The translations under genes were made by a program, and so were the position numbers. Source: Atherix ibis (lineage: Eukaryota; Arthropoda; Insecta; Diptera; Athericidae). From it: DNA of 64,000 bases. The first letter of the stretch is position 1; each line of letters opens with the position of its first letter. Shown in pieces: positions 27,537 to 41,100 of this stretch. The stretch is taken from NCBI GenBank assembly GCA_958298945.1, contig OY282608.1, positions 19,693,933 through 19,757,932 on the forward strand, in the 5' to 3' direction. Below the pieces are notes generated by a model. It was given only the letters and a program-made list of their open reading frames with translations. It made no database searches and was not told the DNA's origin.

Positions 27537-30500
27537 CTAACAAACCAACAATCGAACTAACCAACAAACCAACAAGCAAACAAACCAACAAACCAACAAA
27601 CTAAGTAACCAACAAGCCAACAAACCAACAAAATAACAAGCCAACAAGCCAACAAACCAACAAACCAACAAGCCAACAAACCAACAAACCAAAAAACCAA
27701 CAAACCAACCAACCAACAAACCAACAAACCAACAAACCAACAAACCAACAAGCCAACAAGCCAACAAACCAACAAACCAACAAACCAACAAGCCAACAAA
27801 CCAACAAGCCAACAAACCAACAAACCAACAAACCAAGTAACCAAAAAGCCAACAAACTAACAAGCCAACAAGCCAACAAGCCAACAAACCAACAAACCAA
27901 CAAAGCAACAAGCCAACAAGCTAACAAACGAACAAACCAACAAGCCAACAAACCAACAAACCAACAAGCCAACAAGCCAACAAACCAACAAACCAACAAA
28001 CCAACAAACCAACAAGCCAACAAACCAACAAACCAACAAGCCAACAAACCAACAAACCAACAAACCAACAAATTTACAAGCCAACAAGCTAACAAACCAA
28101 CAAACCAACAAGCCAACAAACCAACAAACCAACAAACCAACATGCCAACAAACTAACAAATCAACAAATCAACAAACCAATAAACCAACAAACCAACAAA
28201 CCAACAAACCAACAAACCAAAAAACCAGCAAACCAACAAACCATCAAACGAACAAACCAACAAACCAACAAACCAACAAACCAACAAACCAAAAAACCAA
28301 CAAACCAACAAACCAACAAACCAACAAGCCAACAAACCAACAAACGAACAAACCAATTAACCAACAAACCAATAAACGAACAAACCAACAAACCAACAAA
28401 CCAACAAACCAACAAACCAACAAACTTACAAACCAACAAACCAACAAACAAATAAACCAACAAACCAACAAACCAACAAACAAATAAACCAACAAACCAA
28501 CAAACCAACAAACCAACAAACCAACAAACCAATTAACCAACAAACCAACAAACGAACAAACCAACAAATCAACAAACCAACAAACCAACAAACCAACAAA
28601 CCTACAAACCAACAAACAAATAAACCAACAAACCAACAAACCAACAAACCAACAAACAAATAAACCAAGAAACCAACAAACCAAAAACCAAAAAACCAAC
28701 AAACCAACAAACCAACAAACCAACAAACCAACAAACCAAAAAACCAACAAACCAACAAACCAACAAACCAACAAACCAACAAACCAACAAACCAACAAAC
28801 CAACAAACCAACAAACCAACAAACCAACAAACCACCAAACCAACAAACCAACAAACCAACAAACCAACAAACCAACAAACCAACAAGCCAACAAACCAAC
28901 AAGCCAACAAACCAACAAACCAACAAACCAATAAACCAACAAACAAATAAACCAACAAACCAACAAACCAACAAACCACCAAACCAACAAACCAACAAAC
29001 CAACAAACCAACAAACCAACAAACCAACAAGCCAACAAGCCAACAAACCAAAAAACCAACAAACCAACAAACCAACAAACCAACAAACCAACAAACAAAT
29101 AAACCAACAAACCAACAAACCAACAAACCAACAAACCAACAAACCATAAAACCAACAAACACAAGCCAACAAACAAACAAGCCAACAAACGAACAAACCA
29201 AAAAACCAACAAACGAACAAACCAACAAACCAACAAACCAACAAACCAACAAGCCAACAAGCCAACAAACCAACAAACCAACAAACCAACAAACCAACAA
29301 ACGAACAAACCAACAAAACAACAAGTCAACAAGCCAACAAACCGACAAACCAACAAACCAACAAACCATTCAAAACAACAAACCAACAAACCAACAAACA
29401 AACAAACAAACAAACCAACAAAATAACAAGCCAACAAGCCAACAAACCAACAAACTAACAAACCAACAAACGAACTAACCAACAAACCAACAAGCAAACA
29501 TACCAACAAACCAACAAACAAAGTAGCCAACAAGCCAACAAACCAACAAGCCAACAAACCAACAAACCAACAAGCCAACAAACCAACAAACCAACAAACC
29601 AACAAACCAACAAGCCAACCAGCCAACAAACCAACAAACCAACAAGCCAACAAACCAACAAACCAACAAACCAACATGCCAACAAACCAACAAACTAAGT
29701 AACCAACAAGCCAACAAACCAACAAACCAACAAGCCAACAAGCCAACAAACCAACAAACCAACAAGCCAACAAACCAACAAACCAAGAAACCAACATGCC
29801 AACAAACTAACAAATCAACAAATCAACAAACCAATAAACCAACAAACCAACAAACCAACAAACCAACAAACCAAAAAACCAACAAACCAACAAACCATCA
29901 AACGAACAAACAAACAAACCAACAAACCAACAAACCAACAAACCAAAAAACCAACAAACCAACAAACCAACAAGCCAACAAACCAACAAACCAACAAACC
30001 AATTAACCAACAAACCAATAAACGAACAAACCAACAAACCAACAAACCAACAAACCAACAAACCAACAAACTTACAAACCAACAAACCAACAAACAAATA
30101 AACCAACAAACCAACAAACCAACAAACAAATAAACCAACAAACCAACAAACCAACAAACCAACAAACCAATTAACCAACAAACTAACAAACGAACAAACC
30201 AACAAATCAACAAACCAACAAACCAACAAACCAACAAACCTACAAACCAACAAACAAATAAACCAACAAACCAACAAACCAACAAACCAACAAACAAATA
30301 AACCAAGAAACCAACAAACCAAAAACCAAAAAACCAACAAACCAACAAACCAACAAACCAACAAACCAACAAACCAACAAACCAACAAACCAAAAAACCA
30401 ACAAACAAACAAACCAACAAACCAACAAACCAACAAACCAACAAACCAACAAACCAACAAACCAACAAACCAACAAACCAACAAACCAACAAACCAACAA

Positions 30501-30557
30501 ACCAACAAACCACCAAACCAACAAACCAACAAACCAACAAACCAACAAACCAACAAA
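27537..30557. repeat. P unit, copy 5 (about 3.0 kb)
   Basis: Longest P copy. It keeps the segment lost from P3. After CCATTCAAAAC (near 29,368) it carries the same longer right extension as P3: CATG anchor, CCATCAAACGAAC, then two CCAATTAACC units. P3 and P5 share offset 5639 bp across 23.8-24.9 and 29.5-30.6 kb, so the pair behaves as a larger tandem unit (P2+P3, P4+P5). Confidence 0.8.
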
Positions 30558-31030
30558 CCAACAAGCCAACAAACCAACAAGCCAACAAACCAACAAACCA
30601 ACAAACCAACAAACCAACAAACAAATAAACCAACAAACCAACAAACCAACAAACCACCAAACCAACAAACCAACAAACCAACAAACCAACAAACCAACAA
30701 ACCAACAAACCAACAAACCAACAAACCAACAAGCCAACAAGCCAACAAACCAACAAACCAACAAACCAACAAACCAACAAACCAACAAACAAATAAACCA
30801 ACAAACCAACAAACCAACAAACCAACAAACCAACAAACCATAAAACCAACAAACACAAGCCAACAAACAAACAAGCCAACAAACGAACAAACCAAAAAAC
30901 CAACAAACGAACAAACCAACAAACCAACAAACCAACAAATCAACAAACCAACAAGCCAACAAGCCAACAAACCAACAAACCAACAAACCAACAAACCAAC
31001 AAAAGAACAAACCAACAAACCAACAAGTCA
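30558..31030. repeat. Partial P-type fragment
   Basis: A short P-like piece with CCATAAAACC at 30,838 (1694 bp after the P5 marker) and the linked 6-bp unit AACACAAGCC. It lacks CCATTCAAAAC and passes into Q-type sequence near 31,030. Confidence 0.65.
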
Positions 31031-34000
31031 ACAAGCCAACAAACCGACAAACCAACAAACCAACAAACCAACAAGCCAACCAGCCAACAAACCAACAAAC
31101 CAACAAGCCAACAAACCAACAAACCAACAAACCAACATGCCAACAAACCAACAAACTAAGTAACCAACAAGCCAACAAACCAACAAACCAACAAGCCAAC
31201 AAGCCAACAAACCAACAAACCAACAAGCCAACAAACCAACAAACCAACAAACTAACAAGCCAACAAACCAACAAACAAATAAACCAACAAACCAACAAAC
31301 CAACAAACCAACAAACCGACAAACCAAAAAACCAACAAACCAACAAGCCAACAAGCCAACAAACCAACAAACTAACAAACCAACAAACGAACTAACCAAC
31401 AAACCAACAAGCCAACAAGCCAACAAACCAACAAACCAACAAACTAAGTAACCAACAAGCCAACAAACCAACAAAATAACAAGCCAACAAGCCAACAAAC
31501 CAACAAACCAACAAGCCAACAAACCAACAAACCAACAAACCAAAAAACCAAAAAACCAACAAACCAACAAACCAACAAACCAACAAACCAACAAACCAAC
31601 AAACCAACAAACCAACAAACCAACAAACCAACAAGCCAACAAGCCAACAAACCAACAAGCCAACAAACCAACAAACCAACAAACCAAGTAACCAAAAAGC
31701 CAACAAACTAACAAACCAACAAGCCAACAAGCCAACAAACGAACAAACCAACAAAGCAAAAAGCCAACAAGCTAGCAAACGAACAAACCAACAAGCCAAC
31801 AAACCAACAATCCAACAAGCCAACAAGCCAACAAACCAACAAACCAACAAACCAACAAGCCAACAAACAACAAACCAACAAGCCAACAAACCAACAAACC
31901 AACAAACCAACAAGCCAACAAGCTAACAAACCAACAAACCAACAAGCCAACAAACCAACAAATCAACAAACCAACATGCCAACAAACTAACAAATCAACA
32001 AATCAACAAACCAACAAACCAAGGAACCAACAAACCAACAAACCAATTAACCAGCAAACCAATAAACGAACAAACCAACAAACCAACAAACCAACAAACC
32101 AACAAACCAACAAACCAACAAACCTACAAACCAACAAACCAACAAACAAATAAACCAACAAACCAACAAACCAACAAACAAATAAACCAACAAACCAACA
32201 AACCAACAAACCAACAAACCAACAAACCACCAAACGAACAAACCAACAAACCAACAAGCCAACAAAACAACAAACCAACAAGCCAACAAACCAACAAACC
32301 AACAAACCAACAAACCAACAATCCAACAAACCAACAAACCAACAAGCCAACAAGCCATGAAACCAACAAACTAACAAACCAACAAACGAACAAACCAACA
32401 AACCAGCAAGCCAACAAACCAACAAACCAACAAGCCAACAAACCAACAAACCAACAAACCAACAAATCAACAAGCCAACCAGCCAACAAACCAACAAACC
32501 AACAAGCCAACAAACCAACAAACGAACAAACCAACATGCCAACAAACCAGCAAACTAAGTAACCAACAAGCCAACAAACCAACAAACCAACAAGCCAACA
32601 AGCCAACAAACCAACAAACCAACAAGCCAACAAACCAACAAACCAACAAACCAACAAGCCAACAAACCAACAAACAATTAAACCAACAAACCAACAAACC
32701 AACAAACTAACAAACCAACAAACCAAAAAACCAACAAACCAACAAGCCAACAAGCCAACAAACCAACAAACCAACAAGCCAACAAACCAACAAACCAACA
32801 AACCAACAAACCAACATGCCAACAAACTAACAAATCAACAAATCAACAAACCAACAAACCAAGGAACCAACAAACCAACAAACCAACAAACCAAAAAACC
32901 AATTAACCAGCAAACCAATAAACGAACAAACCAACAAACCAACAAACCAACAAGCCAACGAGCCAACAAACCAACAAACCAACAAACTAAGTAACCAACA
33001 AGCCAACAAACCAACAAAATAACAAGCCAACATGCCAACAAACCAACAAACCAACCAGCCAACAAACCAACAAACCAACAAACCAAAAAACCAACAAACC
33101 AACAAACCAACAAACCAACAAACCAACAAACCAACAAACCAACAAACCAACAAACCAACAAGCCAACAAGCCAACAAGCCAACAAACCAACAAACCAACA
33201 AGCCAACAAACCAACAAACCAACAAACCAACAAACCAACAAACCAACAAGCTAACAAACCAACAAGCCAACAAACCAACAAACCAACATGCCAACAAACT
33301 AACAAATCAACAAATTAACAAACCAACAAACCAAGGAACCAACAAACCAACAAACCAACAAACCAAAAAACCAATTAACCAGCAAACCAATAAACGAACA
33401 AACCAACAAACCAACAAACCAGCAAACCAACAAACCAACAAACCTACAAACCAACAAACCAACAAACAAATAAACCAACAAACCAACAAACCAACAAACA
33501 AATAAACCAACAAACCAACAAACCAACAAACCAACAAACCAACAAACCAACAAACCAACAAACCAACAAACCAACAAACCAACAAACCAACAAACCAATT
33601 AACCAACAAACCAACAAACCAAAAAACCAACAAACCAACAAACCAACAATCCAACAAACCAACAAGCCAACAAGCCAACAAGCCAAGAAACCAACAAACT
33701 AACAAACCAACAAACGAACAAACCAACAAACCAACAAACCAACAAACCAACAAACCAACAAACCAACAAACCAACAAGCCAACAAGCCAACAAGCCAACA
33801 AACCAACAAACCAACAAGCCAACAAACCAACAAACCAACAAACCAACAAACCAACAAGCCAACAAGCTAACAAACCAACAAGCCAACAAACCAACAAACC
33901 AACATGCCAACAAACTAACAAATCAACAAATTAACAAACCAACAAACCAAGGAACCAACAAACCAACAAACCAACAAACCAAAAAACCAATTAACCAGCA

Positions 34001-37000
34001 AACCAATAAACGAACAAACCAACAAACCAACAAACCAGCAAACCAACAAACCAACAAACCTACAAACCAACAAACCAACAAACAAATAAACCAACAAACC
34101 AACAAACCAACAAACAAATAAACCAACAAACCAACAAACCAACAAACCGACAAACCAACAAACCAACAAACCAACAAACCAACAAACCAACAAACCAACA
34201 AACCAATTAACCAACAAACCAACAAACCAAAAAACCAACAAACCAACAAACCAACAATCCAACAAACCAACAAGCCAACAAGCCAACAAGCCAAGAAACC
34301 AACAAACTAACAAACCAACAAACGAACAAACCAACAAACCAACAAGCCAACAAACCAACATACCAACAAACTAAATAGCCAACAAGCCAACAAGCCAACA
34401 AGCCAACAAACCAACAAACTAACAAGCCAACAAACCAACAAACCAACAAATCAACAAGCCAACCAGCCAACAAACCAACAAACCAACAAGCCAACAAACC
34501 AACAAACGAACAAACCAACATGCCAACAAACCAACAAACTAAGTAACCAACAAGCCAACAAACCACCAAACCAACAAGCCAACAAGCCAACAAACCAACA
34601 AACCAACAAGCCAACAAACCAACAAACCAACAAACCAACAAGCCAACAAACCAACAAACAATTAAACCAACAAACCAACAAATACCAACAAACTAACAAA
34701 CCAACAAACCAAAAAACCAACAAACCAACAAGCCAACAAGCCAACAAACTAACAAACTAACAAACGAACAAACGAACTAACCAACAAACCAACAAGCCAA
34801 CAAACCAACAAACCAACAAACTAAGTAACCAACAAGCCAACAAACCAACAAAATAACAAGCCAACATGCCAACAAACCAACAAAGCAACAAGCCAACAAG
34901 CCAACAAGCTAACAAACCAACAAACCAACAAGCCAACAAACCAACAAACCAACAAACCAACATGCCAACAAACTAACAAATCAACAAATCAACAAACCAA
35001 CAAACCAAGGAACCAACAAACCAACAAACCAACAAACCAAAAAACCAATTAACCAGCAAACCAATAAACGAACAAACCAACAAACCAACAAACCAACAAA
35101 CCAACAAACCAACAAACAAATAAACCAACAAACCAACAAACCAACAAACAAATAAACCAACAAACCAACAAACCAACAAACCAACAAACCAACAAACCAA
35201 CAAACCAACAAACCAACAAACCACCAAACCAACAAACCAACAAACCAACAAACCAATTAACCAACAAACCAACAAACGAACAAACCAACAAACCAACAAG
35301 CCAACAAACCAACAAACCAACAAGCCAACAAACCAACAAACCAACAAACCAACAAGCCAACAATCCAACAAACCAACAAACCAACAAGCCAACAAGCCAA
35401 GAAACCAACAAACTAACAAACCAACAGACGAACAAACCAACAAACCAACAAGCCAGCCAGCCAACAAACCAACAAACCAACAAGCCAACAAACCAACAAA
35501 CGAACAAACCAACATGCCAACAAACCAACAAACTAAGTAACCAACAAGCCAACAAACCAACAAACCAACAAGCCAACAAGCCAACAAACCAACAAACCAA
35601 CAAGCCAACAAACCAACAAACCAACAAACCAACAAGCCAACAAACCAACAAACAATTAAACCAACAAACCAACAAACCAACAAACTAACAAACCAACAAA
35701 CCAAAAAACCAACAAACCAACAAGCCAACAAGCCAACAAACCAACAAACTAACAAACGAACAAACGAACTAACCAACAAACCAACAAGCCAACAAGCCAA
35801 CAAACCAACAAACCAACAAACTAAGTAACCAACAAGCCAAGAAACCAACAAAATAACAAGCCAACATGCCAACAAACCAACAAACCAACAAGCCAACAAA
35901 CCAACAAACCAACAAACCAAAAAACCAACAAACCAACAAACCAACAAACCAACAAACCAACAAACGAACAAACCAACAAGCCAACAAGCCAACAAACCAA
36001 CAAACCAACAAACCAACAAGCCAACAAACCAACAAGCCAACAAACCAACAAACTAACAAACCAAGTAACCAAAAAGCCAACAAACTAACAAACCAACTAG
36101 CCAACAAGCCAACAAACCAACAAACCAACAAAGCAACAAGCCGACAAGCTAACAAACGAACAAACCAACAAGCCAACAAACCAACAAACCAACAAGCCAA
36201 TAAGCCAACAAACCAACAAACCAACACACCAACTAGCCAACAAACCAACAAACCAACAAGCCAACAAACCAATAAACCAACAAACCAACAAACCAACAAG
36301 CTAACAAGCTAACAAACAAACAAACCAACAAGCCAACAAACCAACAAACCAACAAACCAACATGTCAACAAACTAACAAATCAACAAATCAACAAACAAA
36401 CAAACCAACAAACCAACAAACCAACAAACCAACAAACCAACAAACCAACAAACCAAAAAACCAACAAACCTATAAACCATCAAACGAAAAAACCAACAAA
36501 CCAACAAACCAACAAACCAACAAACCAAAAAACCAACAAACCAACAAACCAACAAGCCAACAAACCAACAAACCAACAAACCAATTAACCAACAAACCAA
36601 TAAACGAACAAACCAACAAACCAAAAAACCAACAAACCAACAAACCAACAAACCTACAAACCAACAAACCAACAAACAAATAAACCAACAAAACAACAAA
36701 CCAACAAACAAATAAACCAACAAACCAACAAACCAACAAACCAACAAACCAACAAACCAACAAACCAACAAACCAACAAACCAATTAACCAACAAACCAA
36801 CAAACGAACAAACCAACAAACCAACAAACCAACAAACCTACAAACCAACAAACCAACAAACAAATAAACTAACAAACCAACAAACCAACAAACCAACAAA
36901 CCAACAAACCAACAAACCAGCAAACCAAAAAACCAACAAACCAACAAACCAAAAAACCAACAAACCAATTAACCAACAAACCAACAAACAAACCAACAAA

Positions 37001-38130
37001 CGAAAAACCAACAAACGAACAAACCAACAAACCAACAAACCAATAAACCAACAAACCGACAAACCAACAAACCAACAAGCCAACAAACCAACAAACCAAC
37101 ATATCAACAAGCCAACCAGCCAACAAACCAACAAACCAACAAGCCAACAAACCAACAAACGAACAAACCAACATGCCAACAAACCAACAAACTAAGTAAC
37201 CAACAAGCCAACAAACCAACAAACCAACAAGCCAACAAGCCAACAAACCAACAAACCAACAAGCCAACAAACCAACAAACCAACAAACCAACAAGCCAAC
37301 AAACCAACAAACAATTAAACCAACAAACCAACAAACCAACAAACTAACAAACCAACAAACCAAAAAACCAACAAACCAACAAGCCAACAAGCCAACAAAC
37401 CAACAAACTAACAAACCAACAAACGAACTAACCAACAAACCAACAAGCCAACAAGCCAACAAACCAACAAACCAACAAACTAAGTAACCAACAAGCCAAC
37501 AAACCAACAAAATAACAAGCCAACATGCCAACAAACCAACAAACCAACAAGCCAACAAACCAACAAACCAACAAACCAAAAAACCAACAAACCAACAAAC
37601 CAACAAACCAACAAACCAACAAACCAACAAACCAACAAACCAACAAACCAACAAGCCAACAAGCCAACAAACCAACAAACCAACAAACCAACAAACCAAC
37701 AAGCCAACAAACCAACAAGCCAACAAACCAACAAACCAACAAACCAAGTAACCAAAAAGCCAACAAACTAACAAACCAACAAGCCAACAAGCCAACAAAC
37801 CAACAAACCAACAAAGCAACAAGCCGACAAGCTAACAAACGAACAAACCAACAAGCCAATAAACCAACAAACCAACAAGCCAACAAGCCAACAAACCAAC
37901 AAACCAACAAACCAACTAGCCAACAAACCAACAAACCAACAAGCCAACAAACCAACAAACCAACAAACCAACAAACCAACAAGCTAACAAACCAACTAGC
38001 CAACAAACCAACAAACCAACAAGCCAACAAACCAACAAACCAACAAACCAACAAACCAACAAACCAACAAACCACCTAGCCAACAAACCAACAAACCAAC
38101 TAGCCAACAAACCAACAAACCAACAAGCCA
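31031..38130. repeat. Q domain: mosaic of about 0.5-1 kb HORs
   Basis: Octamer array with its own marker set. CCAAGGAACC occurs with GG at 32,023, 32,863, 33,335, 33,951 and 35,009 (spacings 840, 472, 616 and 1058 bp), each shortly after a CATG anchor. ACAATTAAACC occurs at 32,674, 34,658, 35,652 and 37,311. CCTATAAACC appears at 36,469 near the right end. Off-register units include a 7-bp unit near 31,867 and a 2-bp TA insertion near 34,683. The segments are shuffled rather than regularly tandem. Confidence 0.78.
33300..34335. repeat. Two-copy 616-bp tandem repeat
   Basis: 33,300-33,730 is repeated from 33,916 to about 34,335. Both copies have AAATTAACAAACC, CCAAGGAACC (GG at 33,335 and 33,951), CCAATTAACCAGC, CCAACAATCC and CCAAGAAACC in the same order. 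The offset is 616 bp, dropping to 608 bp after one octamer is lost near 34.2 kb. One clear substitution is CCGACAAA near 34,147. Confidence 0.82.
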
Positions 38131-41100
38131 ACAAACCAACAAATCAACAAACCAACAAACCAACAAACCAAGAAACCAACAAACCAACAAACCAACAAAC
38201 CAACAAACCAAAAAACCAACAAACCTATAAACCATCAAACGAACAAACCAACAAACCAACAAACCAACAAACCAACAAACCAAAAAACCAACAAACCAAC
38301 AAACCAACAAGCCAACAAACCAACAAACCAACAAACCAATTAACCAACAAACCAATAAACGAACAAACCAACAAACCAAAAAACCAACAAACCAACAAAC
38401 CAAGAAACCTACAAACCAACAAACCAACAAACAAATAAACCAACAAAACAACAAACCAACAAACAAATAAACCAACAAACCAACAAACCAACAAACCAAC
38501 AAACCAACAAACCAATTAACCAACAAACCAACAAACGAACAAACCAACAAACCAACAAACCAACAAACCAACAAACCAACAAACCTACAAACCAACAAAC
38601 CAACAAACAAATAAACTAACAAACCAACAAACCAACAAACCAGCAAACCAACAAACCAACAAACAAATAAACCAAGAAACCAACAAACCAAAAACCAAAA
38701 AACCAACAAACCAACAAACCAACAAACCAACAAACCAACAAACCAGCAAACCAAAAAACCAACAAACCAACAAACCAACAAACCAACAAACCAACAAACC
38801 AACAAACCAACAAACCAACAAACCAACAAACCACCGACCAACAAACCAACAAACCAACAAACCAACAAACCAACAAACCAACAAACCAACAAGCCAACAA
38901 ACCAACAAACCAACAAACCAACAAACCAACAAACAAATAAACCTACAAACCAACAAACCACCTAACCAACAAACCAACAAACCAACAAACCAACAAACCA
39001 ACAAACCAACAAACCAACAAACCAACAAACCAACAAACCAACAAACCAACAAACCAACAAACAAATAAACCAACAAACCAACAAACCAACAAACCAACAA
39101 ACCAACAGACCATAAAACCAACAAACCAACAAGCCAACAAACAAACAAGCCAACAAACGAACAAACCAACAAACCAACAAACCATTCAAAACAACAAACC
39201 AACAAACCAACAAACAAACAAACAAACAAACCAACAAACCAACAAGCCAAAAAGCCAACAAACCAACTAGCCAACAAACCAACAAGCCAACAAGCCAACA
39301 AACCAACAAACCAACAAAGCAACAAACGAACAAACCAACAAACAAGCAAACAAACAAACCAACAAACCAACAAACCAACAACCAACAAGCCAACAAACCA
39401 ACAAACCAACAAACCAACAAACCAACAAACCAACAAACCAACAAACCAACAAACCAACAAGCCAACAAGCCAACAAACCAACAAACCTAAAACCAACAAA
39501 CCAACAAACCAACAAGCCAACAAGCCAACAAACCAACAAACCAACAAACCAACAAACAAATAAACCAACAAACCAACAAAACATCAAACCACCACCCCAA
39601 CAAACCAACAAACCAACAAACCAACAAACCAACAAACCAACAAGCCAACAAACCAACAAACCAACAAACCAACAAACCAACAAACCAACAAACAAATAAA
39701 CCAACAAACCAACAAGCCAACAAGCCAACAAACCAACAAACCAACAAACCAACAAACCTACAAGTCAACAAGCCAACAAACCAACAAACCAACAAACCAA
39801 CAAACCATTCAAAACAACAAACCAACAACCAACAAACAAACAAACAAACAAACCAACAAACCAACAAGCCAAAAAGCCAACAAACCAACTAGCCAACAAA
39901 CCAACAAGCCAACAAGCCAACAAGCCAACAAACCAACAAAGCAACAAACGAACAAACCAACAAACAAGCAAACAAACAAACCAACAAACCAACAAACCAA
40001 CAACCAACAAGCCAACAAACCAACAAACCAACAAACCAACAAACCAACAAACCAACAAACCAACAAACCAACAAACCAACAAGCCAACAAGCCAACAAAC
40101 CAACAAACCTAAAACCAACAAACCAACAAACCAACAAGCCAACAAGCCAACAAACCAACAAACCAACAAACCAACAAACAAATAAACCAACAAACCAACA
40201 AAACATCAAACCACCACCCCAACAAACCAACAAACCAACAAACCAACAAACCAACAAACCAACAAGCCAACAAACCAACAAACCAACAAACCAACAAACC
40301 AACAAACCAACAAACAAATAAACCAACAAACCAACAAACCAACAAACCAACAAACCAACAAACCAACAAACCAAAAAACCAAAAAACCAACAAACCAAAA
40401 CACCAACAAACCAACAAACCAACAAGCCAACAAGCCAACAAACCAACAAACCAACAAACCAACAAACCAACAAACCAACAAACCAACAAACCAAGTAACC
40501 AACGAACCAACAAATAAACAAACCAACAAACAAACAAACCAACAAACGAAAAACCAACAAACGAAGAAACCAACAAACCAACAAACCAACAAACCAACAA
40601 ACCAACAAACCAACAAACCAACCAAACCAACAAGCCAACAAAGCCAACAAACCAACAAACCAACAACCCAACAAACCAACAAGCCAACAAACGATCAAAC
40701 CAACAAACCAACAAACGAACAAACCAACAAACCAACAAACCAACAAGCCAATAAGCCAACAAACCAACAAACCAACAAACCAACAAACCAACCAAACCAA
40801 CAAGCCAACAAGCCAACAAACCAACAAACCAACAAGCCAACAAACCAACAAACCAACAAACCAACATGCCAACCAACCAACAAATCAACAAATCAACAAA
40901 CCAACAAACCAAGAAACCAACAAACCAACAAACCAAGAAACCAACAAACCAACAAACGAACAAACCAACAAACCAACAAACCAACAAGCCAATAAGCCAA
41001 CAAACCAACAAACCAACAAACCAACAAACCAACAAACCAACCAAACCAACAAGCCAATAAGCCAACAAACCAACAAACCAACAAGCCAACAAACCAACAA

